Shown: positions 36,365 through 45,951, numbered from the stretch's first letter. The stretch is DNA of 54,089 nucleotides from Diaphorobacter caeni (GCF_015354245.1 NZ_JADKYZ010000016.1:1-54089), one strand, 5' to 3'. The notes: generated by a model not told the origin, from the letters alone. Program-made: numbers and translations.

Positions 36365-37648
36365 GTGCTTTCCGCTGCGTTTTCCGATTACTACGACACC
36401 ATCAGCCACCTCGACCCCTGGATGCAGAGCGCCATCGGCCTCGCCGTGCTGGCCGTCATCGCCTATGTGCTGCGCTTCGTCGCGCGGCTGATCCTGCTGA
36501 CGGTGCTGCCGCGCCTGGCCAGCAAGCTGTCCGCGCCGTGGATGCAGAACCTGGTGGACCGGCGCGTGCTCACCCGCCTGTCGCAGATCGTGCCGTCACT
36601 GGTGTTCCAGATCGGCGTGTTCGCGGTGCCCAAGTTGTCGCCCGTGGCCAGCAACATCATCCACAACGTGGCCGTGGCCTGCACGGTGCTGGCGATCGGG
36701 CGCATCGTCTTTGCGGTGCTCGACGTGATCGAGGATCACAACCGGCAAGCCCTCAGCAAGACGCCGGGCACGCGCTCGGTCAAGAGCTATGTGCAGCTCG
36801 GCCAGCTGATCACCATGCTGGTGGTCGGCATCGTCATGATCGGCGCGCTGATCGACCGCTCGCCGCTGATCCTGCTCTCGGGTCTGGGCGCAATGTCTGC
36901 GGTGCTGATGCTGGTGTTCAAGGACACCATCCTGTCGTTCACCGCCGGCGTGCAGCTCGCGGGCAACGACATGCTGCGCGTGGGCGACTGGCTGCAGATG
37001 GACCAGGTCGGTGCGGACGGCGCGGTGGTCGACATGGCGCTCAACACGGTGAAGATCCGCAACTGGGACAACACCATCACCACCATCCCCACCTGGCGGC
37101 TGATGAGCGAGAGCTTCAAGAACTGGCGCGGCATGTCCGAATCGGGCGGCCGCCGCATCAAGCGCAGCCTGCTGATCGACAACGCGACGGTGCGTTTTCT
37201 CACCGACGCCGAAATCGAGGAGCTGTCGCACATCGCCCTGCTGCGCCCCTATCTGAACAGCAAGACCGAAGAGATCGACACCTACAACAGCGACTTCGCC
37301 GAAAAGGCGCCGGAGATGGCGCACGAGGTGGTCAACCTGCGCAAGCTCACCAACATCGGCACCTTCCGCGCCTACGTGAACGCGTATCTGCGCGCCCACC
37401 CGCGCCTGCGCAAGGACATGACGCTGATGGCCCGCATGATGGAGAGCACCACCAACGGCACGCCGCTGGAGGTCTACGCGTTCACCGCGACCACCGTGTG
37501 GCTCGAATACGAAAGCATCCAGGGCGACATCTTCGACCACCTCATGGCGATCCTGCCGGAGTTCGGACTGCATGCGTTCCAGAACCCATCGGGCCACGAC
37601 GTGAAGCTGCGGCTGGGGCAGAACGAGGTCGGCGTGCTGTCGGCCTGA
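36365..37648 (+). CDS. MscS-family mechanosensitive channel (YbdG-like)
   Basis: Inner-membrane osmotic-release channel. I place the start at GTG 36365, nine bases after AAGGAG, giving 427 residues. An ATG 60 nt upstream lacks a good ribosome binding site. Five or so hydrophobic helices precede the MscS pore and beta domain: GLGAMSAVLMLVFKDTILSF, then GDWLQM, KIRNWDNTITTIPTWRLMSESFKNWRGM. These sequences resemble E. coli YbdG (MscM) rather than MscS itself. It is likely transcribed alone, divergent from leuS and convergent with the GDYXXLXY gene. Confidence 0.88.
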   Translation: MLSAAFSDYYDTISHLDPWMQSAIGLAVLAVIAYVLRFVARLILLTVLPRLASKLSAPWMQNLVDRRVLTRLSQIVPSLVFQIGVFAVPKLSPVASNIIHNVAVACTVLAIGRIVFAVLDVIEDHNRQALSKTPGTRSVKSYVQLGQLITMLVVGIVMIGALIDRSPLILLSGLGAMSAVLMLVFKDTILSFTAGVQLAGNDMLRVGDWLQMDQVGADGAVVDMALNTVKIRNWDNTITTIPTWRLMSESFKNWRGMSESGGRRIKRSLLIDNATVRFLTDAEIEELSHIALLRPYLNSKTEEIDTYNSDFAEKAPEMAHEVVNLRKLTNIGTFRAYVNAYLRAHPRLRKDMTLMARMMESTTNGTPLEVYAFTATTVWLEYESIQGDIFDHLMAILPEFGLHAFQNPSGHDVKLRLGQNEVGVLSA

Positions 37649-37668
37649 GTCCCGGTCGCAGCGCCAAC

Positions 37669-39483
37669 TCACGGCCTGCTGGCCTGAGGCAGGGGCTCCT
37701 CGGCCGGCGCCACGACCTCCGCGTCCGCCGCTGAATCGATGTCGCCGCCCTCAACATCCGACGAGGGCTTTGGCGACAGTGCACGCGGCACCGCAATGGG
37801 CTTTCCATCCGCATCGGCCAGCCCCACGAGCAGCGCCCGCCCATCGGGCAGCACGCGGAAGTCTCCGTACTGCGCGCGCTCGAACACCTTGCCCGTGCCT
37901 TCTGGGAAAAAGTAGGCATCGGTCACCAGCACCCAGCGGCCCTTCAGGCGCTTGAGCGGCAGCACGACCTCGCCCGCTACCGGATCGAAGCGCTCCGCGA
38001 CCAGCCCCTTGACCGTGGCACGGCCCTTGTCATCGAGCGTGGCACGCACGCGCGCCGTGGGCAGCAGCGTTTTCTCGAGCCCCTCATGAACGTTGGCGGG
38101 CAGATCGAAGCGCAGCGCCATGTAGTCCCCTTGCATCAGCGAACGCGGGTCCACCGGCACCAGCTTCACCAGCACCGGCTGACCATGGGCGATCACCTGC
38201 TCCTTGCCGCGCACATCCCAATTCACCAGGCCGAAAACAAGCAGCGCCCCGGCGACCAGACAGACCAGCCGCGCGCGCGACCAGGCCGCCACCGGCATCA
38301 GGCCATCCGCTGCGTGATCACCGTCTGCACTTGCAGCACCGCGACCGGCCAACAGCCCCGGCAGCATGAGCCCCGCAAGCAGCACCGCACCCATGGCCGC
38401 CAGGCCCAGGCCCTTCTGGGCAAGAGGCCACGCGAGGCTGTAATAGAACTGCGACAACGCCCACAACGCCCCCAAACCGCACAGCACGGCAATGCGCCAG
38501 CGCGCGCCGATCAGCGCACCAGCGGCCAGCAGCGCAATCACGCCAAGCGACGGGCTGAACCACGCGGCCACGGCGAGCAGCACCCCCACGCCGAGCACCG
38601 TCTGCAGCGTCGGGCGCGTTGCCATGCCATGCTTTTTCCAGTGCGCGCACAACCCACCCACAGCCACGGCGACCAGCAGCGCAGCCCACGTACGCCCCAC
38701 GAGAATCAGCAGCCGCGCCGAGTCCGCATCCAGGGCGCGGGGGCCCCGCAGGCCGAAGAACCAATAGGTCATTCCGTCGCCCCAGCCACTGCCGCCGACC
38801 CCCAGGACCACCATGAGCAGCAATCCCACGGCGGCGCTGTCTGCAAAGGCGGCCCACCCCATCCATGCCGGTTGCGCCGCCTGACGCTGCAGCCACTCGG
38901 GCTCCTTGCGCAGCCATAGCAGCCATGCAGCAGCCAACACCACGCCCTGCACATGCATCAGATGCAACAGTGCCACATCACCGAGAAGCCTAGTCAGACA
39001 CAGATACAGCGCAATCGCGAACACCACACCCATGATGCGGCGTATCCATTGCGCGCGCGCAAGCGACGCGCCCACGAGCTGCAGCAGCGCCAGCAGGCCC
39101 ATGACTATCACGACCTCCCGCGCACCACCATGCAAATCATTGGCCAGACGAATCATCAACAGGCTGCAGAACAGCCCCCACATCACCAGCGCAAGGCAGG
39201 TCACGAACACGCTGCGATGGCGACTGAGCAGCCAGCCGGAGCCCACGATGCCGATCAGACTCAACACATAGGAGGCAGGGTGGCGGAACCAGAAATCGGA
39301 ATCGACCAGCGCGACGAGGAACACGCCCGCCGCAATCGCACAGACCACCGCGCCGATCAGCGCGAGCACGATCACGAAGATGCTTGGCTCTTCATCCGCG
39401 CTGGCTTCGGGCGAATCGCCGCTCACCAGCCCGAGTTGACGCGCGCGCGGCCACCACGATGGTTGTGAAGAAAAGAAGCTCAT
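37669..39483 (-). CDS. DUF4401 / GDYXXLXY-domain membrane protein
   Basis: A 604-residue protein. About twelve hydrophobic helices (roughly residues 35-415) form a DUF4401-like membrane region. The C-terminal soluble domain contains the family-naming motif as GDYMALRF in PRSLMQGDYMALRFDLPANV. The two are usually separate genes or one fusion; here they are fused. Function is unknown. Its ATG overlaps the stop of the DUF2157 gene (ATGA), so both are made together. Confidence 0.85.
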   Translation of the reverse strand: MSFFSSQPSWWPRARQLGLVSGDSPEASADEEPSIFVIVLALIGAVVCAIAAGVFLVALVDSDFWFRHPASYVLSLIGIVGSGWLLSRHRSVFVTCLALVMWGLFCSLLMIRLANDLHGGAREVVIVMGLLALLQLVGASLARAQWIRRIMGVVFAIALYLCLTRLLGDVALLHLMHVQGVVLAAAWLLWLRKEPEWLQRQAAQPAWMGWAAFADSAAVGLLLMVVLGVGGSGWGDGMTYWFFGLRGPRALDADSARLLILVGRTWAALLVAVAVGGLCAHWKKHGMATRPTLQTVLGVGVLLAVAAWFSPSLGVIALLAAGALIGARWRIAVLCGLGALWALSQFYYSLAWPLAQKGLGLAAMGAVLLAGLMLPGLLAGRGAASADGDHAADGLMPVAAWSRARLVCLVAGALLVFGLVNWDVRGKEQVIAHGQPVLVKLVPVDPRSLMQGDYMALRFDLPANVHEGLEKTLLPTARVRATLDDKGRATVKGLVAERFDPVAGEVVLPLKRLKGRWVLVTDAYFFPEGTGKVFERAQYGDFRVLPDGRALLVGLADADGKPIAVPRALSPKPSSDVEGGDIDSAADAEVVAPAEEPLPQASRP

Positions 39484-40487
39484 TGGAGCGCTCCTTCCGA
39501 TGCATTCCGCACGGACTGCACACGCATGCCGCGCTGCACGGCCAGCAGGCCCGAGACAGTGGCGCCAAGACAGCCCAGCGTCGCGAGCGCGAAGACAAAC
39601 AGGCTGGCCGTGGACTTCGAACCTTCAAAGACCACCCGCGCGACCAGCGACAGAATCCAGACATTGGCCGCGAGCGTGCACAGGCACAGGCTCGCGAAGT
39701 CGCGCAACGATCCTTGATAGGACACGAACATGGCAACGGCGATCAACGCGCCGGTCAGCGGATACGCGAGGCCGCTGCTCCCGCGGGTGAACAGGTCGAT
39801 CACACCAAGCGTCGTCCATGCGGCCAGCGCCATGGCCAGCGCCGCACGGTGCGACCACCAGGCCATGCCGTCGCGGTGGCGCGTCCACGGCACGAGCGAC
39901 ACCAGCCAGGGCACCAGCGCAAGCGCCAGCCACATCAGGATGTAGATCATCTGCTGCATGAACCGCTCGCGCCCGCGAAACAGCATCTCCCACAGATCCA
40001 GATGCCCGAACCACATGGCGATCGCCGTCGCGGCGATGCCCACCCAGACCACCCACAGCACATCGCTGCGCGCGAGAAGCGTCCACAGCAGCGCCAGCGC
40101 CGCCCAGGTGGCGAACAGCTGCCATGCGTCCGCGCCGGTCTGGTAGGTCTGCCCGATGAACGCGAGCAGGCCGCCGAGCGCGAGCGTCGCGCACAGCAGC
40201 GCCGCGATGCGCCCGCGCCGCCACACGAGCGACGCCACGGCGCTCGCCAGCAGCGCGCCCTCGATCAGCAGGAGCTTGAACATCCGCGTCTGCTCCTGCC
40301 AGTTGGCGGCGATCCAGAAGATCAGCCCGCTTGCAAGCAGCAGCGCCGCCACGAGCAGCAGCCCCCAATGCAGATGGCGCGCGAGCGAGCGCGGCTCGCC
40401 GGGCGCGGTCGCGATCCGGTGCAACCGCGCAAGCGTCTGCGGATCACGCTCGGCCTGTGCGGCGAGCTGGTACAAGGTGCTATCCAT
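39480..40487 (-). CDS. DUF2157 membrane protein
   Basis: A 335-residue integral membrane protein. An N-terminal cytoplasmic segment (MDSTLYQLAAQAERDPQTLARLH) is followed by about ten hydrophobic helices. The first contains LIFWIAANWQE, typical of DUF2157. It is translationally coupled to the DUF4401/GDYXXLXY gene, a known companion. The process they serve is uncharacterised. A 17-bp inverted repeat lies about 100 nt upstream of its start. Confidence 0.85.
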   Translation of the reverse strand: MDSTLYQLAAQAERDPQTLARLHRIATAPGEPRSLARHLHWGLLLVAALLLASGLIFWIAANWQEQTRMFKLLLIEGALLASAVASLVWRRGRIAALLCATLALGGLLAFIGQTYQTGADAWQLFATWAALALLWTLLARSDVLWVVWVGIAATAIAMWFGHLDLWEMLFRGRERFMQQMIYILMWLALALVPWLVSLVPWTRHRDGMAWWSHRAALAMALAAWTTLGVIDLFTRGSSGLAYPLTGALIAVAMFVSYQGSLRDFASLCLCTLAANVWILSLVARVVFEGSKSTASLFVFALATLGCLGATVSGLLAVQRGMRVQSVRNASEGALQ

Positions 40488-40585
40488 GGTGACGACTCTC
40501 CCTTCTGGAACATGGGGCGAATGTAAGGGGCGCGCCCAGCACGAGGTGAATCCTGCCCTGCCGGTGCCACTTCATGACACGCAGA

Positions 40586-40602
40586 GTATCGGCTAACGAT
40601 AC
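40586..40602. promoter_or_regulatory. Inverted repeat GTATCG-N5-CGATAC
   Basis: A perfect six-base inverted repeat with a five-base spacer, between the exbD stop and the DUF2157 start. Its size and symmetry resemble an operator for a dimeric regulator, and it lies where a promoter of the DUF2157/GDYXXLXY pair would be expected. It is not followed by a U-tract, so it is not a terminator. Confidence 0.35.
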
Positions 40603-40629
40603 GCGAGCCGCCTTTCGGCCGACGCGAGG

Positions 40630-41079
40630 CTATTTCTGCGCCTTGCCCGACTTGTCCGGTGCGACCACCGGATCGGTCACGAAGGCGATGCGGTGCAGCC
40701 CTGCCTTGTGCAGCTGGCCCATGAGTTCGACCACGCGGCCATAGGGCACGGTGGTGTCGGCGCGCAGCTGCACCTCGGAGTCCGCACGGCCGGCGGCCAG
40801 TTGCTGAAGGCGGCTTTCGAGCGCCGTTGGCTCCAGCGCCTCGTCGTTCAGGTAGATGGCTCCTGCGGCGTCCATGGCCACGGTCAGCGGCTTGTCGACC
40901 GCCGCGCCGGGCTGGGCGCCGTCGGCCTTGGGCAGATCGAGGCGAATGGCGCTCGCGAGCAGCGGCGCGGTAAGGATGAAGATCACCACCAGCACCAGCA
41001 TCACGTCGACCAGCGGCGTGACGTTGATGTCACTCATCGGCTTGGATTCTTCAGTGCGCTCGAGTCGTCCAAAGGCCAT
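40630..41079 (-). CDS. exbD: Biopolymer transport protein ExbD/TolR family
   Basis: Inner-membrane energy-transducing subunit, 149 residues. A short cytoplasmic N-terminus leads to MSDINVTPLVDVMLVLVVIF, where the conserved aspartate of ExbD (Asp in PLVDVML) lies at the start of the single membrane helix. A periplasmic domain follows. With ExbB upstream it uses the proton gradient. The TonB-like partner is not in the window, so whether it serves TonB receptors or a Tol-like function is open. Confidence 0.9.
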   Translation of the reverse strand: MAFGRLERTEESKPMSDINVTPLVDVMLVLVVIFILTAPLLASAIRLDLPKADGAQPGAAVDKPLTVAMDAAGAIYLNDEALEPTALESRLQQLAAGRADSEVQLRADTTVPYGRVVELMGQLHKAGLHRIAFVTDPVVAPDKSGKAQK

Positions 41080-41100
41080 GACGCGCGCTCGCTTTCCGGC

Positions 41101-41787
41101 TCATTCGCCCATCGGGCCGGAGGACTGGGCCGATGTGGTGCTGCCATCGGCCAGCAGCTCGCGCAGATCGTGCGCAAAGCCTTCGAGGTCGGCCTCGACG
41201 CTGCCGAGAATGCGGCCATAGACGTTGTAGGCCAGCACGGCGGGGATGGCGACCGCGAGGCCCGCGGCCGTCATGATCAGCGCCTCGCCCACCGGGCCCG
41301 CGACACGCTCGATGGTGAGCTGCCCCGCGCTCGCCATGCCGGTGAGCGCGTGGTAGATGCCCCAGACCGTGCCGAGCAGGCCGACGAACGGCGCGGTCGA
41401 GCCCACGGTGGCAAGCGTCACCTGCCCGAATTTCAGGCGCGAGATCGACTGGTGCAGGGCATTGCGCAGCACGCGCGTGAGCTGCTGGGCGCGGTTGCCC
41501 TGGCCCGCCAGCGTGTCGCTGGAATGGTGCGCCTGCGCAAGCGCCGCATCCACCATGGGCCGCACGAGGTTTTCGCGGTCCCATTGCTGGAGCTGTTCAC
41601 AGGCGGCGGCCAGCGTGGGCGCCTGCCAGACGGCGGCCGTGCTGCGCGGCACGTCCACATGCGCGCGGCGCATCAGCCACGCCTTCCAGAAGATGAGCAC
41701 CCAGCTCGCCACCGACATCAGCAGCAGCACCACCGCCGCGATCTGCGTGACGGCATCGCCTTGTCGCAACCAGGAGAGTCCGTTCAT
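41101..41787 (-). CDS. exbB: MotA/TolQ/ExbB proton channel protein
   Basis: Proton-channel subunit paired with ExbD. The start MNGLSWLRQGDAVTQIAAVVLL gives 228 residues. A longer reading into dapB is rejected. Membrane helices lie near 14-34, 120-140 and 165-190. The conserved segment LATVGSTAPFVGLLGTVWGIYHAL is diagnostic. It sits between dapB and exbD with 19- and 21-nt gaps in a likely operon bamE-dapB-exbB-exbD. Confidence 0.92.
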   Translation of the reverse strand: MNGLSWLRQGDAVTQIAAVVLLLMSVASWVLIFWKAWLMRRAHVDVPRSTAAVWQAPTLAAACEQLQQWDRENLVRPMVDAALAQAHHSSDTLAGQGNRAQQLTRVLRNALHQSISRLKFGQVTLATVGSTAPFVGLLGTVWGIYHALTGMASAGQLTIERVAGPVGEALIMTAAGLAVAIPAVLAYNVYGRILGSVEADLEGFAHDLRELLADGSTTSAQSSGPMGE

Positions 41788-41806
41788 GGGCGGGCCGGGT
41801 GGTGGA

Positions 41807-42634
41807 TCAGTCCTTGAGATGGAGCACGTCGAACATGTCGAACATGCCGCTCTTCTTGTCCGCGAGATAGCCCACGGCGCGCAGGCTGCCGCGCACATAG
41901 CCGGCGCGGCTCGAGGACTTGTGCGAGATCTCGATGCGCTCGCCTTCGGTGGCGAACATCACCGTGTGGTCGCCGACGATGTCGCCCGCGCGGATCGTCG
42001 CGAAGCCGATGGTGCCGTCCTTGCGCGCGCCGGTGTGGCCGTAACGCTCGTACACGGCGCGGTCTTCAAGCCTGGTGCCCTGCGCCTCGGCGATCACCTC
42101 GCCCATCTTGAGCGCGGTGCCCGAAGGCGCGTCCACCTTGTGCTTGTGGTGGGCTTCGAGAATCTCGATGTCGTAGCCCTCGTGCATGGCCTTGGCGGCC
42201 AGCTCGAGCAGCTTGAGCGTGACGTTCACGCCCACGCTCATGTTGGGCGCGAACACGATGCCGATCTTCTTGCCGCCCTCGGCGATGCGCGCCTTTTCCC
42301 CGTCGGAGAAGCCGGTCGTGCCGATCACCAGCTGCACGCCGAGCTCTTCGCAGACGGCCAGATGGTTCAGCGTGCCTTCGGGACGGGTGAAGTCGATCAG
42401 CACATCCGCGTTCTGGAGACCCTTGCGCACATCGGCCGTGATCTGCACGCCGCTCGCGTGGCCGAGAAAGGCCGTCGCGTCAGCGCCGACCGCCGGGCTG
42501 CTGGGCACGTCGAGCGCACCGGCGAGCACGCAGTCTTCGCTCTGGCGGATGGCTTCGATGAGCATGCGGCCCATGCGGCCGGATGCACCTGCCACGGCAA
42601 CGCGGCGACGGGTGGAGGAAGAAGGAGCGGTCAT
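41807..42634 (-). CDS. dapB: 4-hydroxy-tetrahydrodipicolinate reductase
   Basis: NAD(P)H-dependent enzyme of lysine and diaminopimelate synthesis, linking this locus to peptidoglycan. Started at [25 protein letters not shown] (275 residues). Another ATG seven codons upstream is possible. The nucleotide-binding GASGRMGR, the substrate segment [20 protein letters not shown] and GTTGF are all present. It is in the bamE-dapB-exbB-exbD series. Confidence 0.95.
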   Translation of the reverse strand: MTAPSSSTRRRVAVAGASGRMGRMLIEAIRQSEDCVLAGALDVPSSPAVGADATAFLGHASGVQITADVRKGLQNADVLIDFTRPEGTLNHLAVCEELGVQLVIGTTGFSDGEKARIAEGGKKIGIVFAPNMSVGVNVTLKLLELAAKAMHEGYDIEILEAHHKHKVDAPSGTALKMGEVIAEAQGTRLEDRAVYERYGHTGARKDGTIGFATIRAGDIVGDHTVMFATEGERIEISHKSSSRAGYVRGSLRAVGYLADKKSGMFDMFDVLHLKD

Positions 42635-42706
42635 CTCTGCTGTCGATTCATGCATGCCCCGCCTGCAGGAGCTGCGGCGAGGCGATTCTGGGATTCTTGT
42701 GGTGGC

Positions 42707-43276
42707 TTACTTCGGTGCCTCGAGCGGCGGATAGCTCGTGGACAGCGGTGCCGACGGAGGCTCATTGCCGGGATTGCTGGCGGGCGAGGGGTCCGGTTTG
42801 GCCGGGAAGCGCTTGAGCTGGTCTTCGGTGGCCTCCAGGTTCGGCACCTTGTTCTTGGCCGCCTTGGAGCCCAGCGACGCGACGAACTCCGCCTCGGTTG
42901 GCATCTCGTCGCCCTCGAAGCGGTCGAGCACGTCGTCCTTGAAGAACACGGTCAGCTTGCGCGTCTGCTGCTCAATGCCGGGGCGCTTGAGCGTGAAGAT
43001 GTATTCCCAGCGATCGGTGTGGAAAAGCGGCATCACCAATGGCGTCCCCAGAATTTCCTTGACCTGCTGGCGCCCCATGCCGGGCTTGAGCGCATCGACC
43101 TGTTCCTTGGAAATGAAATTTCCTTGCACAACGTCAATCTTGTATGGTGTGATGGCACTGGCAAGACGCTGACTTGCACTGTCGATGCTTCCGCAGGCAG
43201 CCAGTCCGGCACTCAGCAAAATGATCGCGCCACAACGGACGCCGTAACGGGCGGGAGCAAACATGGTTAACGCCAT
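42707..43276 (-). CDS. bamE: Outer-membrane protein assembly factor BamE
   Basis: Lipoprotein component of the BAM complex that folds outer-membrane barrels. The 189 residues have lipobox LAAC at Cys28 and the core motif YKIDVVQGNFISKEQVDALKPGMGRQQVKEILGTPL, diagnostic of SmpA/OmlA. A proline/serine-rich C-terminal tail of about 60 residues extends beyond the E. coli protein. A second in-frame ATG four codons in could be the real start, given a -10 element close upstream. It is divergent from fur. Confidence 0.93.
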   Translation of the reverse strand: MALTMFAPARYGVRCGAIILLSAGLAACGSIDSASQRLASAITPYKIDVVQGNFISKEQVDALKPGMGRQQVKEILGTPLVMPLFHTDRWEYIFTLKRPGIEQQTRKLTVFFKDDVLDRFEGDEMPTEAEFVASLGSKAAKNKVPNLEATEDQLKRFPAKPDPSPASNPGNEPPSAPLSTSYPPLEAPK

Positions 43277-43293
43277 AGGGATATGATCGGCCC

Positions 43294-43299
43294 ATTGTA
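43294..43299 (-). promoter_or_regulatory. Candidate bamE -10 element
   Basis: TACAAT on the minus strand, with TTAAGG 19 bp upstream as a weak -35. The predicted transcript would start about ten bases before the first bamE ATG. That short leader makes the ATG at 43264 an alternative start. The divergent fur promoter must lie in the same 77 bp. Confidence 0.3.
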
Positions 43300-43353
43300 G
43301 CGGCTGGAATCCCCCGGGCCTTAACGCGCCTTAGGCAAACGAAAGACCTTGTC

Positions 43354-43785
43354 ATGACGAATATTGACGAACTGAAAAGCACCGGCCTGAAAGCGACGCT
43401 TCCCCGACTGAAGATCCTCGACATCTTCCAGAAAGGGCAGCAGCGTCACATGACGGCTGAAGACGTTTTCCGCGTACTGCTGGAAGAACGCTCCGACATC
43501 GGCCTTGCAACCGTTTACCGCGTTCTCACGCAGTTCGAGCAAGCCGGCATCCTGCTGCGCAGCAACTTCGAAAGCGGCAAGGCCGTCTACGAACTCAACG
43601 AGGGTCAGCACCATGACCACTTCGTGTGTACGGGTTGCGGCAAGGTGGAGGAGTTCTACGATGCCGAAATCGAAAAGCGCCAGAACCTGATCGCCAAGCA
43701 GAAGGGCTGGGTGATTCAGGATCACTCGATGTCGCTGTACGGCCAATGTGCCGAATGCGCCAAGCGCGGCGTGGCCCATCGCTGA
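43354..43785 (+). CDS. fur: Ferric uptake regulator Fur
   Basis: Iron-responsive transcriptional repressor, 143 residues. The winged-helix N-terminus ([32 protein letters not shown]) is followed by the metal-binding dimer domain with [14 protein letters not shown] (His86, His87, His89, Cys92, Cys95) and a second pair Cys132 and Cys135. All expected metal ligands are present. It is divergent from bamE and ends at a strong bidirectional terminator. Confidence 0.97.
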   Translation: MTNIDELKSTGLKATLPRLKILDIFQKGQQRHMTAEDVFRVLLEERSDIGLATVYRVLTQFEQAGILLRSNFESGKAVYELNEGQHHDHFVCTGCGKVEEFYDAEIEKRQNLIAKQKGWVIQDHSMSLYGQCAECAKRGVAHR

Positions 43786-43803
43786 TCCCAAACGGACTCC
43801 CAC

Positions 43804-43840
43804 AAAAAACGAAGCTCCCTTCAGGGGCTTCGTTTTTTTT
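43804..43840. terminator. Bidirectional terminator between fur and hprK
   Basis: ACGAAGC pairs with GCTTCGT, with an inner CCC/GGG stem, flanked by A6 on the left and T8 on the right. It fits a Rho-independent terminator in both directions, ending fur (plus) and hprK (minus). Confidence 0.85.
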
Positions 43841-43876
43841 CGCCCGTCGATGCGAAGAGACGATGCCCGGGGCTGG

Positions 43877-44833
43877 TCAGGGCTGGATGCCGCTGGCCAT
43901 GGCGCGGCGGTGGCGCTCGACGAATTCCTGGTAGGTGTCGATGCCGCGCAGTTGCAGGATCGTGTTGCGCACGGCGGCCTCGACCAGCACGGCGATGTTT
44001 CGCCCGGCCACCACCTGAATCACCACCTTGAGCACCGGCACGCCCAGCACGTCCTGGGTGAGCGGCTGGTAGGGCATGCGTTCGTAGTCGCGCTCCAGTG
44101 TTTCCTTGCGCACGAGGTGCACGATGAGCTTGAGGCGCATCTTGCGGCGCACCGCCGCCTCGCCGAAGATCGCGCGGATGTCGAGCAGGCCGATGCCTCG
44201 GACCTCGAGCAGGTTCTGCAGCAGATCGGGGCACTTGCCCTCGATGGTGGTCTGGTTGATGCGGTAGAGGTCGACCGCGTCGTCGGCCACGAGGCCGTTG
44301 CCGCGCGAGATCAGTTCGAGGCCGAGTTCACTCTTGCCGAGACCCGATTCGCCCGTGATCAGCACGCCCAGGCCCAGAATGTCCATGAACACCCCGTGCA
44401 GCGTCGTTCGCGTCGCGAAATGCTTGGAGAGATAGGCGCGCACCACGTCGATCACGAAAGCCGACGACTCATGGGTGGCGAACAGCGGAATCTGCGCGCG
44501 CTCGCACAGGGAGATCAGGGCATCGGGCGCGGTCTGGTCGTCGGCCATGATCAGCACCGGCGGCTCCAGCGTCAGGATGCGGGCCACGCGGCGCTTGCAG
44601 TCTTCCTCGGTGCCGTTGGTCAGGTACCTGATCTCCCGCTCGCCCAGCACCTGCGCGCGAAACGGGTGGATGTAATTGAGGTAGCCGACCAGATCGGCAC
44701 CGGAGCGTGCGGCACGGACCGCCTCTTCATCGAAGCGCCGTGCGGATGCGCCAAGACCGGCCACCCAGACCAGCTTCAGGGAGCTGCGAAACTCTTCAAA
44801 CAGAACATCGGCACTGACGAGATTGGGCTTCAC
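43877..44833 (-). CDS. hprK: HPr kinase/phosphorylase
   Basis: Bifunctional enzyme that phosphorylates and dephosphorylates HPr on serine, 318 residues, starting with GTG behind AGGA. The N-terminal domain is followed by catalytic His146 in [11 protein letters not shown] and P-loop GESGLGKSE (161-169). The HprK signature [19 protein letters not shown] is near 207-225. In beta-proteobacteria it is linked to the nitrogen-related PTS rather than sugar uptake. It is downstream of ptsN in the usual order. Confidence 0.95.
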   Translation of the reverse strand: MKPNLVSADVLFEEFRSSLKLVWVAGLGASARRFDEEAVRAARSGADLVGYLNYIHPFRAQVLGEREIRYLTNGTEEDCKRRVARILTLEPPVLIMADDQTAPDALISLCERAQIPLFATHESSAFVIDVVRAYLSKHFATRTTLHGVFMDILGLGVLITGESGLGKSELGLELISRGNGLVADDAVDLYRINQTTIEGKCPDLLQNLLEVRGIGLLDIRAIFGEAAVRRKMRLKLIVHLVRKETLERDYERMPYQPLTQDVLGVPVLKVVIQVVAGRNIAVLVEAAVRNTILQLRGIDTYQEFVERHRRAMASGIQP

Positions 44834-44953
44834 AGAATTCCTGACCTGAAAAAGAGGGAATCATGCGCCTGCCAGACCGCCGCGATCCACGGAGACCTGC
44901 CGCAATCCGCCGGACTGCGCCGACCGGCGAGGATCGGAGATCGGAATCCGGAA

Positions 44954-45421
44954 TCAGGCCGCCTGAGCGGAGCGCCAGTCGGCAATCATGCCATGCAATT
45001 GCGCCGCGTCCGTGCAGGACTTGATGCGCTCGCGCAAGCCGCTGTCGCTGAGCAGCTCGGCGATTTCGGACAGGATTTCCAGATGCTTCTGCGTGGCCGC
45101 CTCGGGCACGAGCAGAAAGATCAGCAGGGAAACCGGCTGTTCGTCGGGCGCGTCGAACCCGATGGGGTGCGCCAGTTGGAAGACCGCCGCCATGGGCGAC
45201 TTCAGGCCCTTGATGCGGCCGTGCGGAATGGCTACGCCATGCCCCAGACCAGTGGAGCCAAGACGCTCGCGAGCAAAGAGGCTGTCGGTGATCAGGGCAC
45301 GCGACAAACCATGCTGACTCTCAAACAGCAGACCCGCCTCTTCGAAAGCGCGCTTCTTGCTGGTGGCGTCAACACCGACCAGCACCTGCGCTGGCGGGAG
45401 AATGGAAGCAAGACGATTCAT
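44954..45421 (-). CDS. ptsN: Nitrogen-regulatory PTS EIIA protein
   Basis: EIIA-Ntr, 155 residues. The phosphorylatable histidine is His67 in GHGVAIPHGRIKG. It receives phosphate through the PTS-Ntr chain and regulates targets that in other bacteria include potassium transport (TrkA, Kdp) and sigma-54 functions. That is suggestive because trkA and kup are in the same window. A terminator lies between hpf and ptsN, so ptsN may also have its own promoter. Confidence 0.95.
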   Translation of the reverse strand: MNRLASILPPAQVLVGVDATSKKRAFEEAGLLFESQHGLSRALITDSLFARERLGSTGLGHGVAIPHGRIKGLKSPMAAVFQLAHPIGFDAPDEQPVSLLIFLLVPEAATQKHLEILSEIAELLSDSGLRERIKSCTDAAQLHGMIADWRSAQAA

Positions 45422-45475
45422 GGTGGCAATTATGCGCGTCCAGCGTAAACCCTTAAAGGGCTTACTATAAGCAAC

Positions 45476-45499
45476 AAAAAACCGCCTTGGAAGGCGGTT
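45476..45499 (-). terminator. Rho-independent terminator after hpf
   Basis: On the minus strand AACCGCCTT and AAGGCGGTT form a near-perfect stem followed by a U-tract. It lies between the hpf stop and the ptsN start, so hpf transcripts end here at least partly. Further towards ptsN there is a CCCTTTAAGGG palindrome and a GCTTA-N3-TAAGC repeat. Confidence 0.75.
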
Positions 45500-45594
45500 G
45501 CGTATCCAATCCAGAATATAGCGGATTGCAGGCGCGACGGATGAAAGGGTTGCATTATGTATCAGTCGCGCCGAATACGTCGGTGACGGGTCCT

Positions 45595-45951
45595 TCAGGT
45601 CGCCGCAGCAGCCAGTGCCGATTGGGCCGTCGCCTTGCGCAGGGCAGGCTGATGGTCCTGCAGACGCTGCTTGTACTTCATCACCTTGCGATCAAGCTTG
45701 TCGACCAGCTCATCCACCGCCGCATACAGGTCGAAATGGGCGCTCTCCGCAAACAGATCACTGCCTTTCACTCGCACATTGCATTCCGCTCGCTGCCGCT
45801 TGTCTTTTTCTTTCTGATTTTCGACAGTCAGCAGCACCTTGACATCGACGACCTGGTCGAAGTGACGCGTGATGCGCTCCAGCTTGGAAGTCACGTAGCT
45901 GCGCAACGCGGGACTCACATCCAGATGATGTCCGCTAATCGTCAAGTTCAT
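45595..45951 (-). CDS. hpf: Ribosome hibernation-promoting factor
   Basis: Ribosome-associated protein of 118 residues that helps form inactive 100S ribosomes in stationary phase. Started at [20 protein letters not shown]. An upstream extension of 27 residues is rejected because this is the canonical N-terminus. The basic strand [16 protein letters not shown] and helix [24 protein letters not shown] match the S30AE domain. rpoN, often the gene before hpf, is not present in the window. Confidence 0.93.
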   Translation of the reverse strand: MNLTISGHHLDVSPALRSYVTSKLERITRHFDQVVDVKVLLTVENQKEKDKRQRAECNVRVKGSDLFAESAHFDLYAAVDELVDKLDRKVMKYKQRLQDHQPALRKATAQSALAAAAT

